From assembly GCF_900116565.1 (NCBI RefSeq), contig NZ_FPCJ01000001.1:496001-560000 (forward strand): DNA of 64,000 nucleotides. The letters are read 5' to 3'. The position numbers and the translations under genes are program-made. The first letter of the stretch is position 1. Each line of letters begins with the position of its first letter. Source of the DNA: Thermoflavifilum thermophilum. Lineage in GTDB: Bacteria; Bacteroidota; Bacteroidia; Chitinophagales; Chitinophagaceae. The notes under the pieces were generated by a model. It worked only from the letters and a program-made list of their open reading frames with translations, did not search any database and was not told the DNA's origin. Shown piece by piece: positions 34,377 to 42,809 of this stretch.

Positions 34377-35246
34377 TCAGGATTGAAGTATGCCAGCCTG
34401 ATGATAGGCAACCAACCCTTCAATGGGCTTGTGCAGGATACGGCCTATCTGCAGTTCATTCAAAATGCAAATCTCCTGCAGCACATCCTGATAGGCCCAG
34501 GCCACACCTCCTACAAAATGTACCGGACAGGTCCAGCTTTCCTTGTATTTGAATACGTGATAAAAAAAGAAATCATTCAATCCGTCTTCCAGAATATTTT
34601 CCACCATGTAATGCCCGCGATGTTCACTTAAAAACCGGGAAAATGATGCGAGATAAGTATTGGGCGTAAGCTGCCGGTAAACTTTATCCAAAATGGCATC
34701 GCGTGTTTCATGATATTTTTCATAGAATGCTTCGCGGAGTTCTTCATCAAAAATTTCGTAGAGATAATATTGCAACACTTTTTTACCCAGATAAGTGCCG
34801 CTGCCTTCATCTCCCAAGATATAACCCAATCCTGGCCTGTATTTTACAATTTGGCCCTGTTCATAATAGCATAGCCCCGAACCTGTGCCGAGAATAGCTA
34901 CTACTCCGGCAGATTGCCCACAGGCCGCACGTGCCGCCCCCACCAGATCCGTATGCACTTCTGTTTGTGCTGCAGGGAAAAACTCCGATAAAAGCTTGTG
35001 CATCAGCTGCTGATGGTGATTGGCTGCACAACCGGTTCCATAAAAATAAATGTGTGAAACGTGCATACCTCTGGGTAAATGTGCCACCAGTTCGGTCTGT
35101 AATATTTCACGGATGCGGTTTTCGCTAAGCAAATAAGGACTGATACCTGATGTGCGATAGTAATGCGGAAGGCCCATATGCAGCAAACACCAATCTGCTT
35201 TTGTGGATCCGCTATCGGCAATCAGGATGGTTTGCGTGTCTTCCAT
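34377..35246 (-). CDS. BadF/BadG-type sugar kinase, GlcNAc/MurNAc-kinase-like
   Basis: ASKHA-fold kinase of 289 residues. The phosphate-1 motif is ILIADSGSTKADW (residues 7-19), and the adenosine/phosphate-2 region GVVAILGTGSGLCYY is at about 115-129. GYILGDEGSGTYLGKK and HFVGGVAW complete the pattern of the N-acetylglucosamine kinase family found in Bacteroidota. Lying just upstream of murQ on the same strand (132-base gap), it probably phosphorylates MurNAc, GlcNAc or anhydro-MurNAc to feed MurQ or amino-sugar catabolism. The exact sugar is inferred from context only. Confidence 0.85.
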   Translation of the reverse strand: MEDTQTILIADSGSTKADWCLLHMGLPHYYRTSGISPYLLSENRIREILQTELVAHLPRGMHVSHIYFYGTGCAANHHQQLMHKLLSEFFPAAQTEVHTDLVGAARAACGQSAGVVAILGTGSGLCYYEQGQIVKYRPGLGYILGDEGSGTYLGKKVLQYYLYEIFDEELREAFYEKYHETRDAILDKVYRQLTPNTYLASFSRFLSEHRGHYMVENILEDGLNDFFFYHVFKYKESWTCPVHFVGGVAWAYQDVLQEICILNELQIGRILHKPIEGLVAYHQAGILQS

Positions 35247-35283
35247 ACGGAAAGTTTTGAAACAAGCAGAGGCTCGAATCCCC

Positions 35284-35291
35284 TAATTTTG
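35284..35291 (+). promoter_or_regulatory. -7 promoter element TAATTTTG before the S41 protease
   Basis: Perfect TAnnTTTG with a TTG at 35257-35259 (24-base spacer), 77 bases before the S41 peptidase ATG. It lies in the divergent gap between this gene and the sugar kinase. Confidence 0.5.
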
Positions 35292-35368
35292 TTCCAAGAT
35301 AATTCAAAAATGCATCTTACGACCTGATTCACAAAATTCTGCATGCAAGATAATTTATTTCAGTTCAG

Positions 35369-36997
35369 ATGAAACCATCCAAAAAACTACAGGTTTTTCT
35401 ACCTCTGATTTTGTCCCTGGTGCTGACCTTAGGCATGTTTCTGGGATTTAAGCTGCGCGATAGTTACAAGCTACCCCACCGGGGGGTGCAATTGTTTGTA
35501 GGCCATCCCGGCACCATTGATCAGATTTTGATGCTAATCCACAACAAATATGTGGACTCCGTGAATGACAGCCTGTTGCGGAATGCAGCCATTGATGCCA
35601 TTCTGCATCATCTTGACCCGCATTCGGTGTACATTCCTCCCCAGGATGTAGCCGAAGTAAATGAGGAACTATCCTCTGAGTTCGGAGGCATTGGCGTGGA
35701 ATACATGCTCTGGCACGACAGCCTCATCGTGCTTCATGTGATTCCCGGCACACCCGCTGCAAAGGCCGGATTACAACCGGGTGATGTGCTTCTTTCTGCC
35801 AATGAGGCTCCTCTTTCAGGTCACTCACTCACCGCTGATCAGATCCGGAATCTGCTTCGCGGACCCGTGGGTACTTCCCTTACCCTCCAGGTGAAAAGGT
35901 CCCGTCAGGTACGGCCTTTTCAACTTACCCTGAAACGGGATGAAATTCCCAATTCAAGCATAGATGCTGCTGTGATGCTGAATCCTGAAACAGGCTATAT
36001 CCGGCTGAATGTTTTTGGCTCTGATACTTACCAGGAATGGAAAAAAGCCGTGACCGGGCTAAAGCAGCAGGGTATGCGCCAGTTGATCCTGGACCTGCGC
36101 GATAATCCGGGAGGCTATATGGATGCTGCCTTACGCATTGCCGACGAATGTATTCCTGGCAGAAAACTTTTGCTCTACACCCAGGGAGTCCATTATCCGC
36201 GGGAGGATTATTACAGCAGTGACAATGGAATTTTTGAAAACGGCAAACTGGCTGTGCTGGTAAATGAAAACTCCGCATCTGCCAGCGAAATTCTGGCCGG
36301 CATCCTGCAGGATTGGGACCGGGCTGTTATCATCGGCCGGCCGACTTTCGGCAAAGGCCTGGTGCAGGAACAGTATGATTTATCCAATGGAGGGGCCATC
36401 CGCCTGACGGTAGCCCGTTATTACCTGCCCTCCGGCAGGTGTATCCAGAAACCCTATACTCAGGATCCCGACTTTTTTGCGTATAATGACACCCTCAGCA
36501 GCTATCCAGCTACAGACGAGTCTGGCCTCGACAGTATTCATTTCCGTGATACCACCCCTTACTATACCCGCATCCGCAAAAGAGTGGTTTATGCCGAAAG
36601 CGGAATTACCCCGGATATCCTGGTACCGTTGGATTCTGCTGCTATCCATTCTTTTATTGCCCATAGCTGGGCACTGGGACTGTTTCAGTATTTTGCACTT
36701 CAATATTACTTGACTCATCCATCAATCCAGCAAAAATTTCGCACGTGGAAAGACTTTGCATCGGGCTTCTCCTGGCAATCCGGAGATCTTGCTGAATTTT
36801 TATCCTTTTGCAAGCAGCAAGGCCTTCACCCACCCATTCGGCTCAGCACGGATGAACAAGCCTATATCCTCACCCGACTTAAAGCAGAGCTGGCCCGCAT
36901 CGTCTGGGGCAGCGAAGGATATTATGCTGTCCGCGTTTTCAACTCCGATCGTACGGTCGAAAAAGGCCTGGCCTGGATGCAGCAAAACCCGAAATAA
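35369..36997 (+). CDS. S41-family C-terminal processing protease
   Basis: Periplasmic serine protease (CtpA/Prc type) of 542 residues. An N-terminal anchor or signal (VFLPLILSLVLTLGMFLGF) is followed by the N-terminal helical region HLDPHSVYIP. A PDZ domain follows (about 90-190; EFGGIGVEYM, GDVLLSANEAPL). The tail-specific protease core has GYIRLNVFG, LILDLRDNPGG, the Ser in NENSASASEI (about residue 310) and the Lys in PTFGKGLVQ. The C-terminal 130 residues are helical. It degrades or trims envelope proteins. It converges with aroQ, with only 3 bases between stops. Confidence 0.94.
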   Translation: MKPSKKLQVFLPLILSLVLTLGMFLGFKLRDSYKLPHRGVQLFVGHPGTIDQILMLIHNKYVDSVNDSLLRNAAIDAILHHLDPHSVYIPPQDVAEVNEELSSEFGGIGVEYMLWHDSLIVLHVIPGTPAAKAGLQPGDVLLSANEAPLSGHSLTADQIRNLLRGPVGTSLTLQVKRSRQVRPFQLTLKRDEIPNSSIDAAVMLNPETGYIRLNVFGSDTYQEWKKAVTGLKQQGMRQLILDLRDNPGGYMDAALRIADECIPGRKLLLYTQGVHYPREDYYSSDNGIFENGKLAVLVNENSASASEILAGILQDWDRAVIIGRPTFGKGLVQEQYDLSNGGAIRLTVARYYLPSGRCIQKPYTQDPDFFAYNDTLSSYPATDESGLDSIHFRDTTPYYTRIRKRVVYAESGITPDILVPLDSAAIHSFIAHSWALGLFQYFALQYYLTHPSIQQKFRTWKDFASGFSWQSGDLAEFLSFCKQQGLHPPIRLSTDEQAYILTRLKAELARIVWGSEGYYAVRVFNSDRTVEKGLAWMQQNPK

Positions 36998-37000
36998 AAT

Positions 37001-37432
37001 TTACCGGGATAGCTCTGCGAGAAAATATTGCACGCCCAGGGCATAGCCTTCCAAACCGAGTCCGCAAATGCAGCCCCTGCATACCGCGCTGAGCAGAGAA
37101 TGGTGCCGGAACGATTCCCGCGCAAAAATATTGCTGATGTGAACCTCCACCACAGGAGCCGGAATGGCGGCTACTGCATCCCGTAAAGCCACCGATGTGT
37201 GGCTGTACCCGCCTGCATTCAGCAGGATACCATCACGGCTGAAACCTGCTTCGTGCAATGCATTTATCAATGCACCTTCTTCATTGCTCTGAAAATACTG
37301 GATATCCACGCCGGGAAAACGCTTTCTGAGCTGATCCAGATAGGCCTCAAAGCTACTACGGCCATAAATCTCCGGCTCTCTTTTCCCGAGCAGATTCAAA
37401 TTGGGACCGTTGATGATGGTGATGCGTAACAT
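37001..37432 (-). CDS. aroQ: 3-dehydroquinate dehydratase, type II
   Basis: Third step of the shikimate pathway, dehydrating 3-dehydroquinate in the cytoplasm. The 143-residue product starts MLRITIINGPNLNLLGKRE, with catalytic Tyr in EIYG, and contains FQSNEEGALINALHEA, ILLNAGGYSHTSVALRDAV (substrate site) and VEVHISNIFARESFRHHS. An in-frame ATG at 37459 overlaps the ubiX stop as ATGA and would add nine residues. The family consensus favours 37432, but the overlap shows the two genes are translationally coupled or nearly so. Confidence 0.95.
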   Translation of the reverse strand: MLRITIINGPNLNLLGKREPEIYGRSSFEAYLDQLRKRFPGVDIQYFQSNEEGALINALHEAGFSRDGILLNAGGYSHTSVALRDAVAAIPAPVVEVHISNIFARESFRHHSLLSAVCRGCICGLGLEGYALGVQYFLAELSR

Positions 37433-37455
37433 GGAATAAAGACTGAATATTTCAA

Positions 37456-38034
37456 TCAATGCTGACTTCCCCAGCGGAATGTGTGGTGTTCAAGACCCAG
37501 CAAATCCAGTACCCGGTCTACAACAGTAGCAGCCAGTTGTTCAATGGTAGCTGGCCTGCTGTAAAACGACGGACTGGCCGGGCAAATAATGCCTCCAGCT
37601 TCCGTCACGCGTTTCATATTTTCTATGTGAATCAGGTTATACGGCATATCCCGAATCACACAGATGAGTTTTCTCCGTTCCTTCAACATCACATCTGCCG
37701 CACGCGTAATCAAATCACCCGAAATGCCATTTGCTATGCGCCCCAGCGTGCCCATGGAGCAGGGACAAATAACCATGGCATCATATCGCGCTGAACCCGA
37801 AGCAAAGGGCGCCTGAAAATCCTGCACATCATACACCGGAAAGGGAAACCGGCGGTAATCGTCGTTGCCCAGCTCAGCCTGCCAGACGGTGAAGGCATTT
37901 TTACTCCAGACAAGATCCACCTGTTGCAATTGCGCAGATAAAACCATGCATTTTTCCAGCAAAATACGCGTATACAACGCACCGCTGGCACCCGTAACAG
38001 CCACGACCAATTTCAGGGGAACTTGACCCGCCAT
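37456..38034 (-). CDS. ubiX: Flavin prenyltransferase
   Basis: Adds a dimethylallyl group to FMN to make the prenylated flavin cofactor of UbiD-type decarboxylases. The 192-residue product has the FMN/prenyl site VVAVTGASGALYTRILLE (about 10-27), PFASGSARYDAMVICPCSMGTLGRIANG, and RRKLICVIRDMPYN followed by HIENMKRVTEAGGII, all typical of UbiX/Pad1. No UbiD partner is in the window. Upstream of aroQ with overlap of start and stop region. Menaquinone synthesis is the usual need for UbiX/UbiD in this phylum. Confidence 0.95.
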   Translation of the reverse strand: MAGQVPLKLVVAVTGASGALYTRILLEKCMVLSAQLQQVDLVWSKNAFTVWQAELGNDDYRRFPFPVYDVQDFQAPFASGSARYDAMVICPCSMGTLGRIANGISGDLITRAADVMLKERRKLICVIRDMPYNLIHIENMKRVTEAGGIICPASPSFYSRPATIEQLAATVVDRVLDLLGLEHHTFRWGSQH

Positions 38035-38210
38035 ATCACAAACATATGCACAAACCTAATCAGTTTGCCGTGGATTGTGAAGAAAAAATTGCCAGCCCAT
38101 TGCGTGGCTGCAGTAAAATGAAAAAATGGCGAGCAAAAAGGCTTCACAACCGGCGCAATGCCCCATCCCCACAAATGGCAGTCCGATAAACACCTTTCAG
38201 GTAACAAATC

Positions 38211-38348
38211 TTAAGACTGGGGCGCAGAAACCGGATGCAGCGTAGTAATCCGTGAAGGACATCCAATCATCCGCGATGAGCTGCAGGCACTCATCAGCAT
38301 GATCCCCATCAGCAATAACATCAGAGCAAGTGGTACATACTTTTTCAT
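38211..38348 (-). CDS. Tiny lipoprotein, 45 residues
   Basis: Short gene in an otherwise empty stretch between ubiX and mpl. It encodes a textbook lipoprotein signal (MKKYVPLALMLLLMGIMLMSAC, lipobox MSAC with Cys 22) and a 24-residue mature part beginning CSSSRMIGCPSRITTLHP, with a second Cys in GCP. Start, stop and composition make a chance open frame unlikely. I do not recognise a named family; small Bacteroidota lipoproteins with a Gly-Cys-Pro motif occur widely. The rest of 38035-38488 holds only the mpl promoter region and nothing else that I can identify. Confidence 0.66.
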   Translation of the reverse strand: MKKYVPLALMLLLMGIMLMSACSSSRMIGCPSRITTLHPVSAPQS

Positions 38349-38475
38349 AGTGCTTTCATTTAGGTGTAAGCAGGTTTTATGATATTTTTGTAAAACCGGA
38401 ATCTGTCAATTCACTCCCGGTTACGATGCATAACGTCCGGGAACATCATTTTTGTATGTAGCAACAAAAATTTTG

Positions 38476-38483
38476 TAATTTTT
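38476..38483 (+). promoter_or_regulatory. Near-consensus -7 element TAATTTTT before mpl
   Basis: Seven of eight matches to TAnnTTTG with TTTG at 38451-38454 as -33 element (21-base spacer). It ends 5 bases before the GTG start of mpl, so the transcript would be almost leaderless. Confidence 0.45.
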
Positions 38484-38488
38484 AAATC

Positions 38489-39877
38489 GTGAAAATTCAT
38501 TTCATCGCCATTGGTGGCAGCGTCATGCATCAGCTGGCCATTGCCCTGAAACAAAAGGGATATGAAGTTTCGGGTAGTGACGATGAAATTTTTGATCCTG
38601 CACGCAGCAACCTGCTCGCAGCTGGTATTCTGCCTGCCCAACCCGGCTGGTTTCCGGAAAAAATTTCTCCTCAATTGGATGCTGTGGTGGTAGGCATGCA
38701 CGCCCGCAACGATAACCCTGAATTACAAAAGGCAAAAGCCCTGAATCTGAAGATTTACTCTTTCCCGGAATTCATGGCTCACGAAAGTTGCCATAAAACC
38801 CGGGTGGTTGTAGGCGGCAGCCATGGGAAAACCACCATTACCGGCATGATTATGCATGTGTTGAAAGCCTGCGGACGGACGTTCGACTATCTCGTTGGAG
38901 CCGCGATCCCTGGCTTTTCTCAGGCTGTGCAACTTACCGATGCGCCGGCTATCATCTGCGAGGGCGATGAATATCCTGCCTCAGCCCTGGATCCAAGGCC
39001 TAAATTTCATCTGCTAAAACCTCATATAGCCGTTATCAGCGGCATATCATGGGATCATATCAACGTTTTCCCTACCTGGGAACAATACTTGCAGCAATTT
39101 GCTGGATTTATCGAAGCCATCGAACCTCATGGCACATTGATTTACAACCAGGATGATGCCACGGTGAGAAAGCTGGTACAGCAAAGTTCTCGCACCGACC
39201 TCCAGCTAATCGGTTACAGCCTGCCCAGATATACAGTGGAAAAAGGCATCACTTTCGTATATGACGATCAGCAACGTCCGGTTGCTTTGCAAATATTTGG
39301 AGAACACAACCTGCTCAACCTGCAGGCAGCACGGCAAGCCTGTGCTTTATTGGGTATTTCCGGTGCAGACTTCTTTCAGGCCATTGCCAGCTTCACCGGT
39401 GCCAGCCGGCGACTTGAGCTCATTGCATCGTATCCGCATGCAGCCGTGTACCGCGATTTTGCTCATGCCCCTTCCAAAGTAAAGGCCACGATTCAGGCAC
39501 TCAGAAAACAATTTCCCAACCGCCGGCTGATTGCTGTGCTGGAATTGCACACCTACAGCAGCCTGTCAGCATCTTTTCAAACCCAATATGCAGGATGCAT
39601 GGATGAAGCTGCTGTTGCGGTAGTATTTTACAGCCCACATGCCCTGGCACTGAAACGCCTGCCCGAACTTACACCGGATACTATCAAACAGGGCTTTCGT
39701 CGCGACGACCTGCATGTGTTTCAAAACCTGGACAACCTGCTTAGCTTTCTCGAACAACAGGATTACCGGGAAACCAACCTGCTGCTCATGAGCTCCGGAA
39801 ATTTTGATGGAATGGATATCGAATACATCCGCAACTTACCCGTTCGACCCTCCTCCTCTCCTGCATCCACCCGCTGA
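38489..39877 (+). CDS. mpl: UDP-MurNAc : L-alanyl-gamma-D-glutamyl-meso-DAP ligase
   Basis: Murein-recycling ligase that attaches the recovered tripeptide to UDP-MurNAc in the cytoplasm. The 462-residue product has the N-terminal Rossmann part MKIHFIAIGGSVMHQLAIAL, the ATP motif GGSHGKTTITGM (109-120), CEGDEYPASALD (the Mpl-type central motif), ISWDHINVFPTW, and the C-terminal domain with DFAHAPSKVKATI. The direct IGGSVMHQLA start and the DEYP motif separate Mpl from MurC. The start codon is GTG at 38489; no ATG precedes the family sequence. It works in the same process as murQ. Confidence 0.95.
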   Translation: MKIHFIAIGGSVMHQLAIALKQKGYEVSGSDDEIFDPARSNLLAAGILPAQPGWFPEKISPQLDAVVVGMHARNDNPELQKAKALNLKIYSFPEFMAHESCHKTRVVVGGSHGKTTITGMIMHVLKACGRTFDYLVGAAIPGFSQAVQLTDAPAIICEGDEYPASALDPRPKFHLLKPHIAVISGISWDHINVFPTWEQYLQQFAGFIEAIEPHGTLIYNQDDATVRKLVQQSSRTDLQLIGYSLPRYTVEKGITFVYDDQQRPVALQIFGEHNLLNLQAARQACALLGISGADFFQAIASFTGASRRLELIASYPHAAVYRDFAHAPSKVKATIQALRKQFPNRRLIAVLELHTYSSLSASFQTQYAGCMDEAAVAVVFYSPHALALKRLPELTPDTIKQGFRRDDLHVFQNLDNLLSFLEQQDYRETNLLLMSSGNFDGMDIEYIRNLPVRPSSSPASTR

Positions 39878-39943
39878 AATTTGGAAAAAAGTAAACATGA
39901 TGCAAAAATGAGCAGGGCATCCACAAATAACATTCAGAAAAAC

Positions 39944-39951
39944 TAACTTTG
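39944..39951 (+). promoter_or_regulatory. -7 promoter element TAACTTTG before the DEDDh exonuclease
   Basis: Perfect TAnnTTTG 19 bases before the ATG at 39971. No clear -33 TTG. Confidence 0.5.
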
Positions 39952-39970
39952 AAGCAGATTTCATTCCTTT

Positions 39971-40765
39971 ATGTCATTGCACCTGAAACGTCCACTTGTT
40001 TTCCTCGATCTGGAAACCACAGGTACGAATGTGGCTATTGACCGGATCGTGGAAATCGCGATGGTAAAGGTTTTTCCGGATGGTTCCCAACAAACCAAAG
40101 TAAAACGCATCAATCCCGGCATACCCATTCCGGCCGAAGCTACAGCCGTACATGGTATCAGCGATGAAGATGTGGCTGACTGCCCCAGCTTTAAACAGGT
40201 AGCCAACGAAATCAAACAATTCCTGAATCACTGTGATCTGGCCGGGTATAATTTGCACCGCTTCGATATTCCCATGCTCGTGGAAGAATTTTTAAGGATA
40301 GGGCAATCATTTAACTTGAAAGACCGGCATATAGTAGATGTGCAGAAAATTTTTTTTCGGATGGAGCCCAGAGATCTCAGCGCAGCTTACCGATTTTACT
40401 GTGGCAAGGAAATTCAAAATGCCCACAGCGCCGAAGCCGATGCCATGGCTACCTACGAAGTACTGCAGGCACAGCTGAAAAAATATGCCGAACTGCAGGC
40501 ATGCGATGATTTGGAAAGCCTGGCTAAATTCACATCCGATGGCGATTATGTGGATGTGGGCCGCCGCATGATCCGGCAAAACGGAGAAGTACTGTTTAAT
40601 TTCGGCAAACACAAGGGCAAACCGGTCCGACAGGTATTGACCGAAGAACCTCATTACTATGACTGGATCATGAACGGCGAATTTTTACTGGATACCAAGG
40701 AAAAGTTAACCGAAATCTGGAATAGCTTGCAAATGGAAAATTTAAAACAGGCGCGTAAGGCCTGA
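39971..40765 (+). CDS. 3'-5' exonuclease, DnaQ-like (DEDDh)
   Basis: Cytoplasmic exonuclease of 264 residues related to the epsilon proofreading subunit of DNA polymerase III. The first metal motif FLDLETTG has D13 and E15. HGISDEDVADCPSF and AGYNLHRFDIPML supply the second Asp, and HSAEADAMATYEVL the final His and Asp. The C-terminal 70 residues (NFGKHKGKPVRQVL, YYDWIMNGEFLLDTK) form the small extra domain common on Bacteroidota homologues. Whether it is a polymerase subunit or a stand-alone repair nuclease is not shown. Its own TAACTTTG promoter lies just upstream. Confidence 0.92.
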   Translation: MSLHLKRPLVFLDLETTGTNVAIDRIVEIAMVKVFPDGSQQTKVKRINPGIPIPAEATAVHGISDEDVADCPSFKQVANEIKQFLNHCDLAGYNLHRFDIPMLVEEFLRIGQSFNLKDRHIVDVQKIFFRMEPRDLSAAYRFYCGKEIQNAHSAEADAMATYEVLQAQLKKYAELQACDDLESLAKFTSDGDYVDVGRRMIRQNGEVLFNFGKHKGKPVRQVLTEEPHYYDWIMNGEFLLDTKEKLTEIWNSLQMENLKQARKA

Positions 40766-40918
40766 GCTGTTCCAAAAAAATGCACACACATTCATCTGTT
40801 GTAACTGCTAACCCCAACGTGACGATCTGAACTCTCTGTAATTTGTGCTGAATCGGTGCTTTAGCAACCCGATACGCATCTTATACGTTGAATATTTAAC
40901 CATTTCAAGCTGTTAGCC

Positions 40919-41701
40919 TTGACGAATCGCTTAGTAATCATACCGACCTACAACGAAAAAGAAAATATCGGCCGTATTCTCACGGAAATATTTTCTCTTC
41001 CGCTGGCTTTTGATGTGCTGGTCATTGACGACAATTCACCCGATGGCACGGCCGGTATCGTTGCGGCCATGCAAAGTGTATATCCTGACCGGTTGTTTCT
41101 GGAACAACGTCCCGGCAAAATGGGGCTGGGCACAGCCTACATCCATGGTTTCAAGTGGGCTCTGCAAAATGGGTATGATTTTATTTTTGAAATGGATGCC
41201 GATTTTTCCCATAATCCCGGAGATCTGATCCGGCTTTATGAACCCTGTGCCCGCAACGAAGCCGACATAGCCATCGGATCCAGGTATGTAAAAGGTGGCA
41301 AAACCGAAAACTGGCCGCTGGATCGCAGCATACTTTCCTATGGTGCTTCATTGTATGTTCGTCTCATCACCTGGATGCCCGTTAAAGATAGTACGGCCGG
41401 CTTTGTGTGTTATCGCCGGCAGGTATTGGAACAAATTAACCTGGATGAAATTCAGTTCTGGGGATATGCTTTTCAGATTGAAATGAAATTTACCGCATGG
41501 AAACTGGGTTTCCGCCTGGTTGAAGTACCCATCACTTTTGTGGATCGCAAGCAAGGTACCTCCAAAATGAACAGAGGCATTATCAAGGAAGGCATCCTGG
41601 GGGTATTGAAAATCCAATGGCAAAGCCTGTTTAAGCATTACACCCGCCGACTCAGGCGCGTACCTCACAATCCGGCACATACACCCCATCAACCACAATG
41701 A
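40919..41701 (+). CDS. Polyprenol-phosphate mannosyltransferase (DPM1-like GT2)
   Basis: Membrane-associated GT2 enzyme of 260 residues that moves mannose (or a similar sugar) from a nucleotide donor to polyprenyl phosphate. Motifs: IIPTYNEKENIGRIL at the start, VIDDNSPDGTAGIV, the DXD-type EMDADFSHNP, SRYVKGG and the C-terminal FVDRKQGTSKMN. This order is typical of dolichol-phosphate mannose synthase without the membrane extension. The start must be TTG at 40919 (TTGACGAATCGC): an in-frame TGA lies ten codons upstream and there is no ATG before the first beta strand. The product may feed glycan or lipoprotein glycosylation. Confidence 0.92.
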   Translation: MTNRLVIIPTYNEKENIGRILTEIFSLPLAFDVLVIDDNSPDGTAGIVAAMQSVYPDRLFLEQRPGKMGLGTAYIHGFKWALQNGYDFIFEMDADFSHNPGDLIRLYEPCARNEADIAIGSRYVKGGKTENWPLDRSILSYGASLYVRLITWMPVKDSTAGFVCYRRQVLEQINLDEIQFWGYAFQIEMKFTAWKLGFRLVEVPITFVDRKQGTSKMNRGIIKEGILGVLKIQWQSLFKHYTRRLRRVPHNPAHTPHQPQ

Positions 41702-41736
41702 ATAACTCCGGGGCTTACAGGTTATCTGCATCATCT

Positions 41737-41744
41737 TAACTTTG
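41737..41744 (+). promoter_or_regulatory. -7 promoter element TAACTTTG before the EamA gene
   Basis: Perfect TAnnTTTG ending 18 bases before the ATG at 41763. A TTG in-frame start at 41742 lies inside this element and is therefore rejected. Confidence 0.5.
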
Positions 41745-41762
41745 CCGCTTCAGCATCTTCCG

Positions 41763-42710
41763 ATGAAGGCACCTCAATCCGGATTGTCCAAAGCCCTTGT
41801 CGAACTGCATGTGGCCATATTGCTGGCCGGCATCACCGGCCCGCTGGGACGATTAATTACGTTGCCTGCCGAGGAGCTGGTCTGGTACCGGCTGGGATTG
41901 AGTATGCCGCTGTTTGTGGTTCTTTCCCTCTGGTATCAAAAACTTGCTCCTGCAGCAGACAGGCTGGTGCCGCGTTTTACGCAACGGCAGTGGATTATGC
42001 TGGCCACGAACGGAGCCCTGATTGGATTTCACTGGATTTGCTTTTTTTCCAGTGTAAAATATGCCAATGTATCTGTGGCTCTCGTTTGTTTCGCCACCAG
42101 CAGTTTATTCACCGCCTTGCTCGACCCGGTGGTCAACCGCAATGGCCTGCGATGGCGACAGGTGGGCCTGAGCTTATTAGCACTGGCCGGCATTGTGGTG
42201 ATTTTTCAGTTCAACACCCAATATCGGCTGGGTATTATGTTTGGGTTGCTGGCTGCGGTGCTTTCGGCATTGTTTACCCTGCTAAACGAGAAGCCCGCCC
42301 AACAGATTCCGGCTCGCACGCTGAGCATGTACGAACTGCTGTTTGCCTGGCTTATCCTCAGCCTGGCAAGCCCCTGGTATCTTCGTCATCACAGCATCCA
42401 TTGGCCTGCTCCTATGGATTGGATGTATTTGTTGATTCTTTCCTGGCTTTGCACCGTTTTTGCATTTACCCTTTCTCTCAGCGCCCTGAAGCATATCTCA
42501 CCTTTTACCATCAACCTATCCTACAACCTAGAACCTGTTTACGGCATCCTCATCGCCTTTGCCTTGTTTCATGAAAACCGCATGCTGGATATGAGCTTTT
42601 ATGTGGGCTTTGCCTGCATTTTTCTTTCGGTGTTAATGCAAACCCTTTATACTTTGTATAAACATCGCATGGGATTGTTTGTCACAGTCAATCAAAGGAT
42701 AGAAACTTAG
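41763..42710 (+). CDS. EamA-family (DMT) transporter
   Basis: Inner-membrane protein of 315 residues with about ten helices in two EamA repeats, the drug/metabolite transporter fold that exports amino acids, nucleotide precursors or other small metabolites. First helix VELHVAILLAGITGPLGRLI; the conserved Pro/Glu segments at repeat ends appear as LNEKPAQQIPAR and YNLEPVYGILIAFALFHE. The ATG at 41763 is chosen because an upstream TTG overlaps the promoter. There is no specific substrate clue. It is followed by the dnaG gene on the same strand after a 99-base gap. Confidence 0.9.
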   Translation: MKAPQSGLSKALVELHVAILLAGITGPLGRLITLPAEELVWYRLGLSMPLFVVLSLWYQKLAPAADRLVPRFTQRQWIMLATNGALIGFHWICFFSSVKYANVSVALVCFATSSLFTALLDPVVNRNGLRWRQVGLSLLALAGIVVIFQFNTQYRLGIMFGLLAAVLSALFTLLNEKPAQQIPARTLSMYELLFAWLILSLASPWYLRHHSIHWPAPMDWMYLLILSWLCTVFAFTLSLSALKHISPFTINLSYNLEPVYGILIAFALFHENRMLDMSFYVGFACIFLSVLMQTLYTLYKHRMGLFVTVNQRIET

Positions 42711-42809
42711 GCTGGAAGCGTATTTCCGGCTGAAAAAGCAAAAAAAGCAGATACGCTTAGGATCAGTGGGTTTTACTGAATTTTCCTAATTTGTCTAAAA
42801 ATACCGGTC

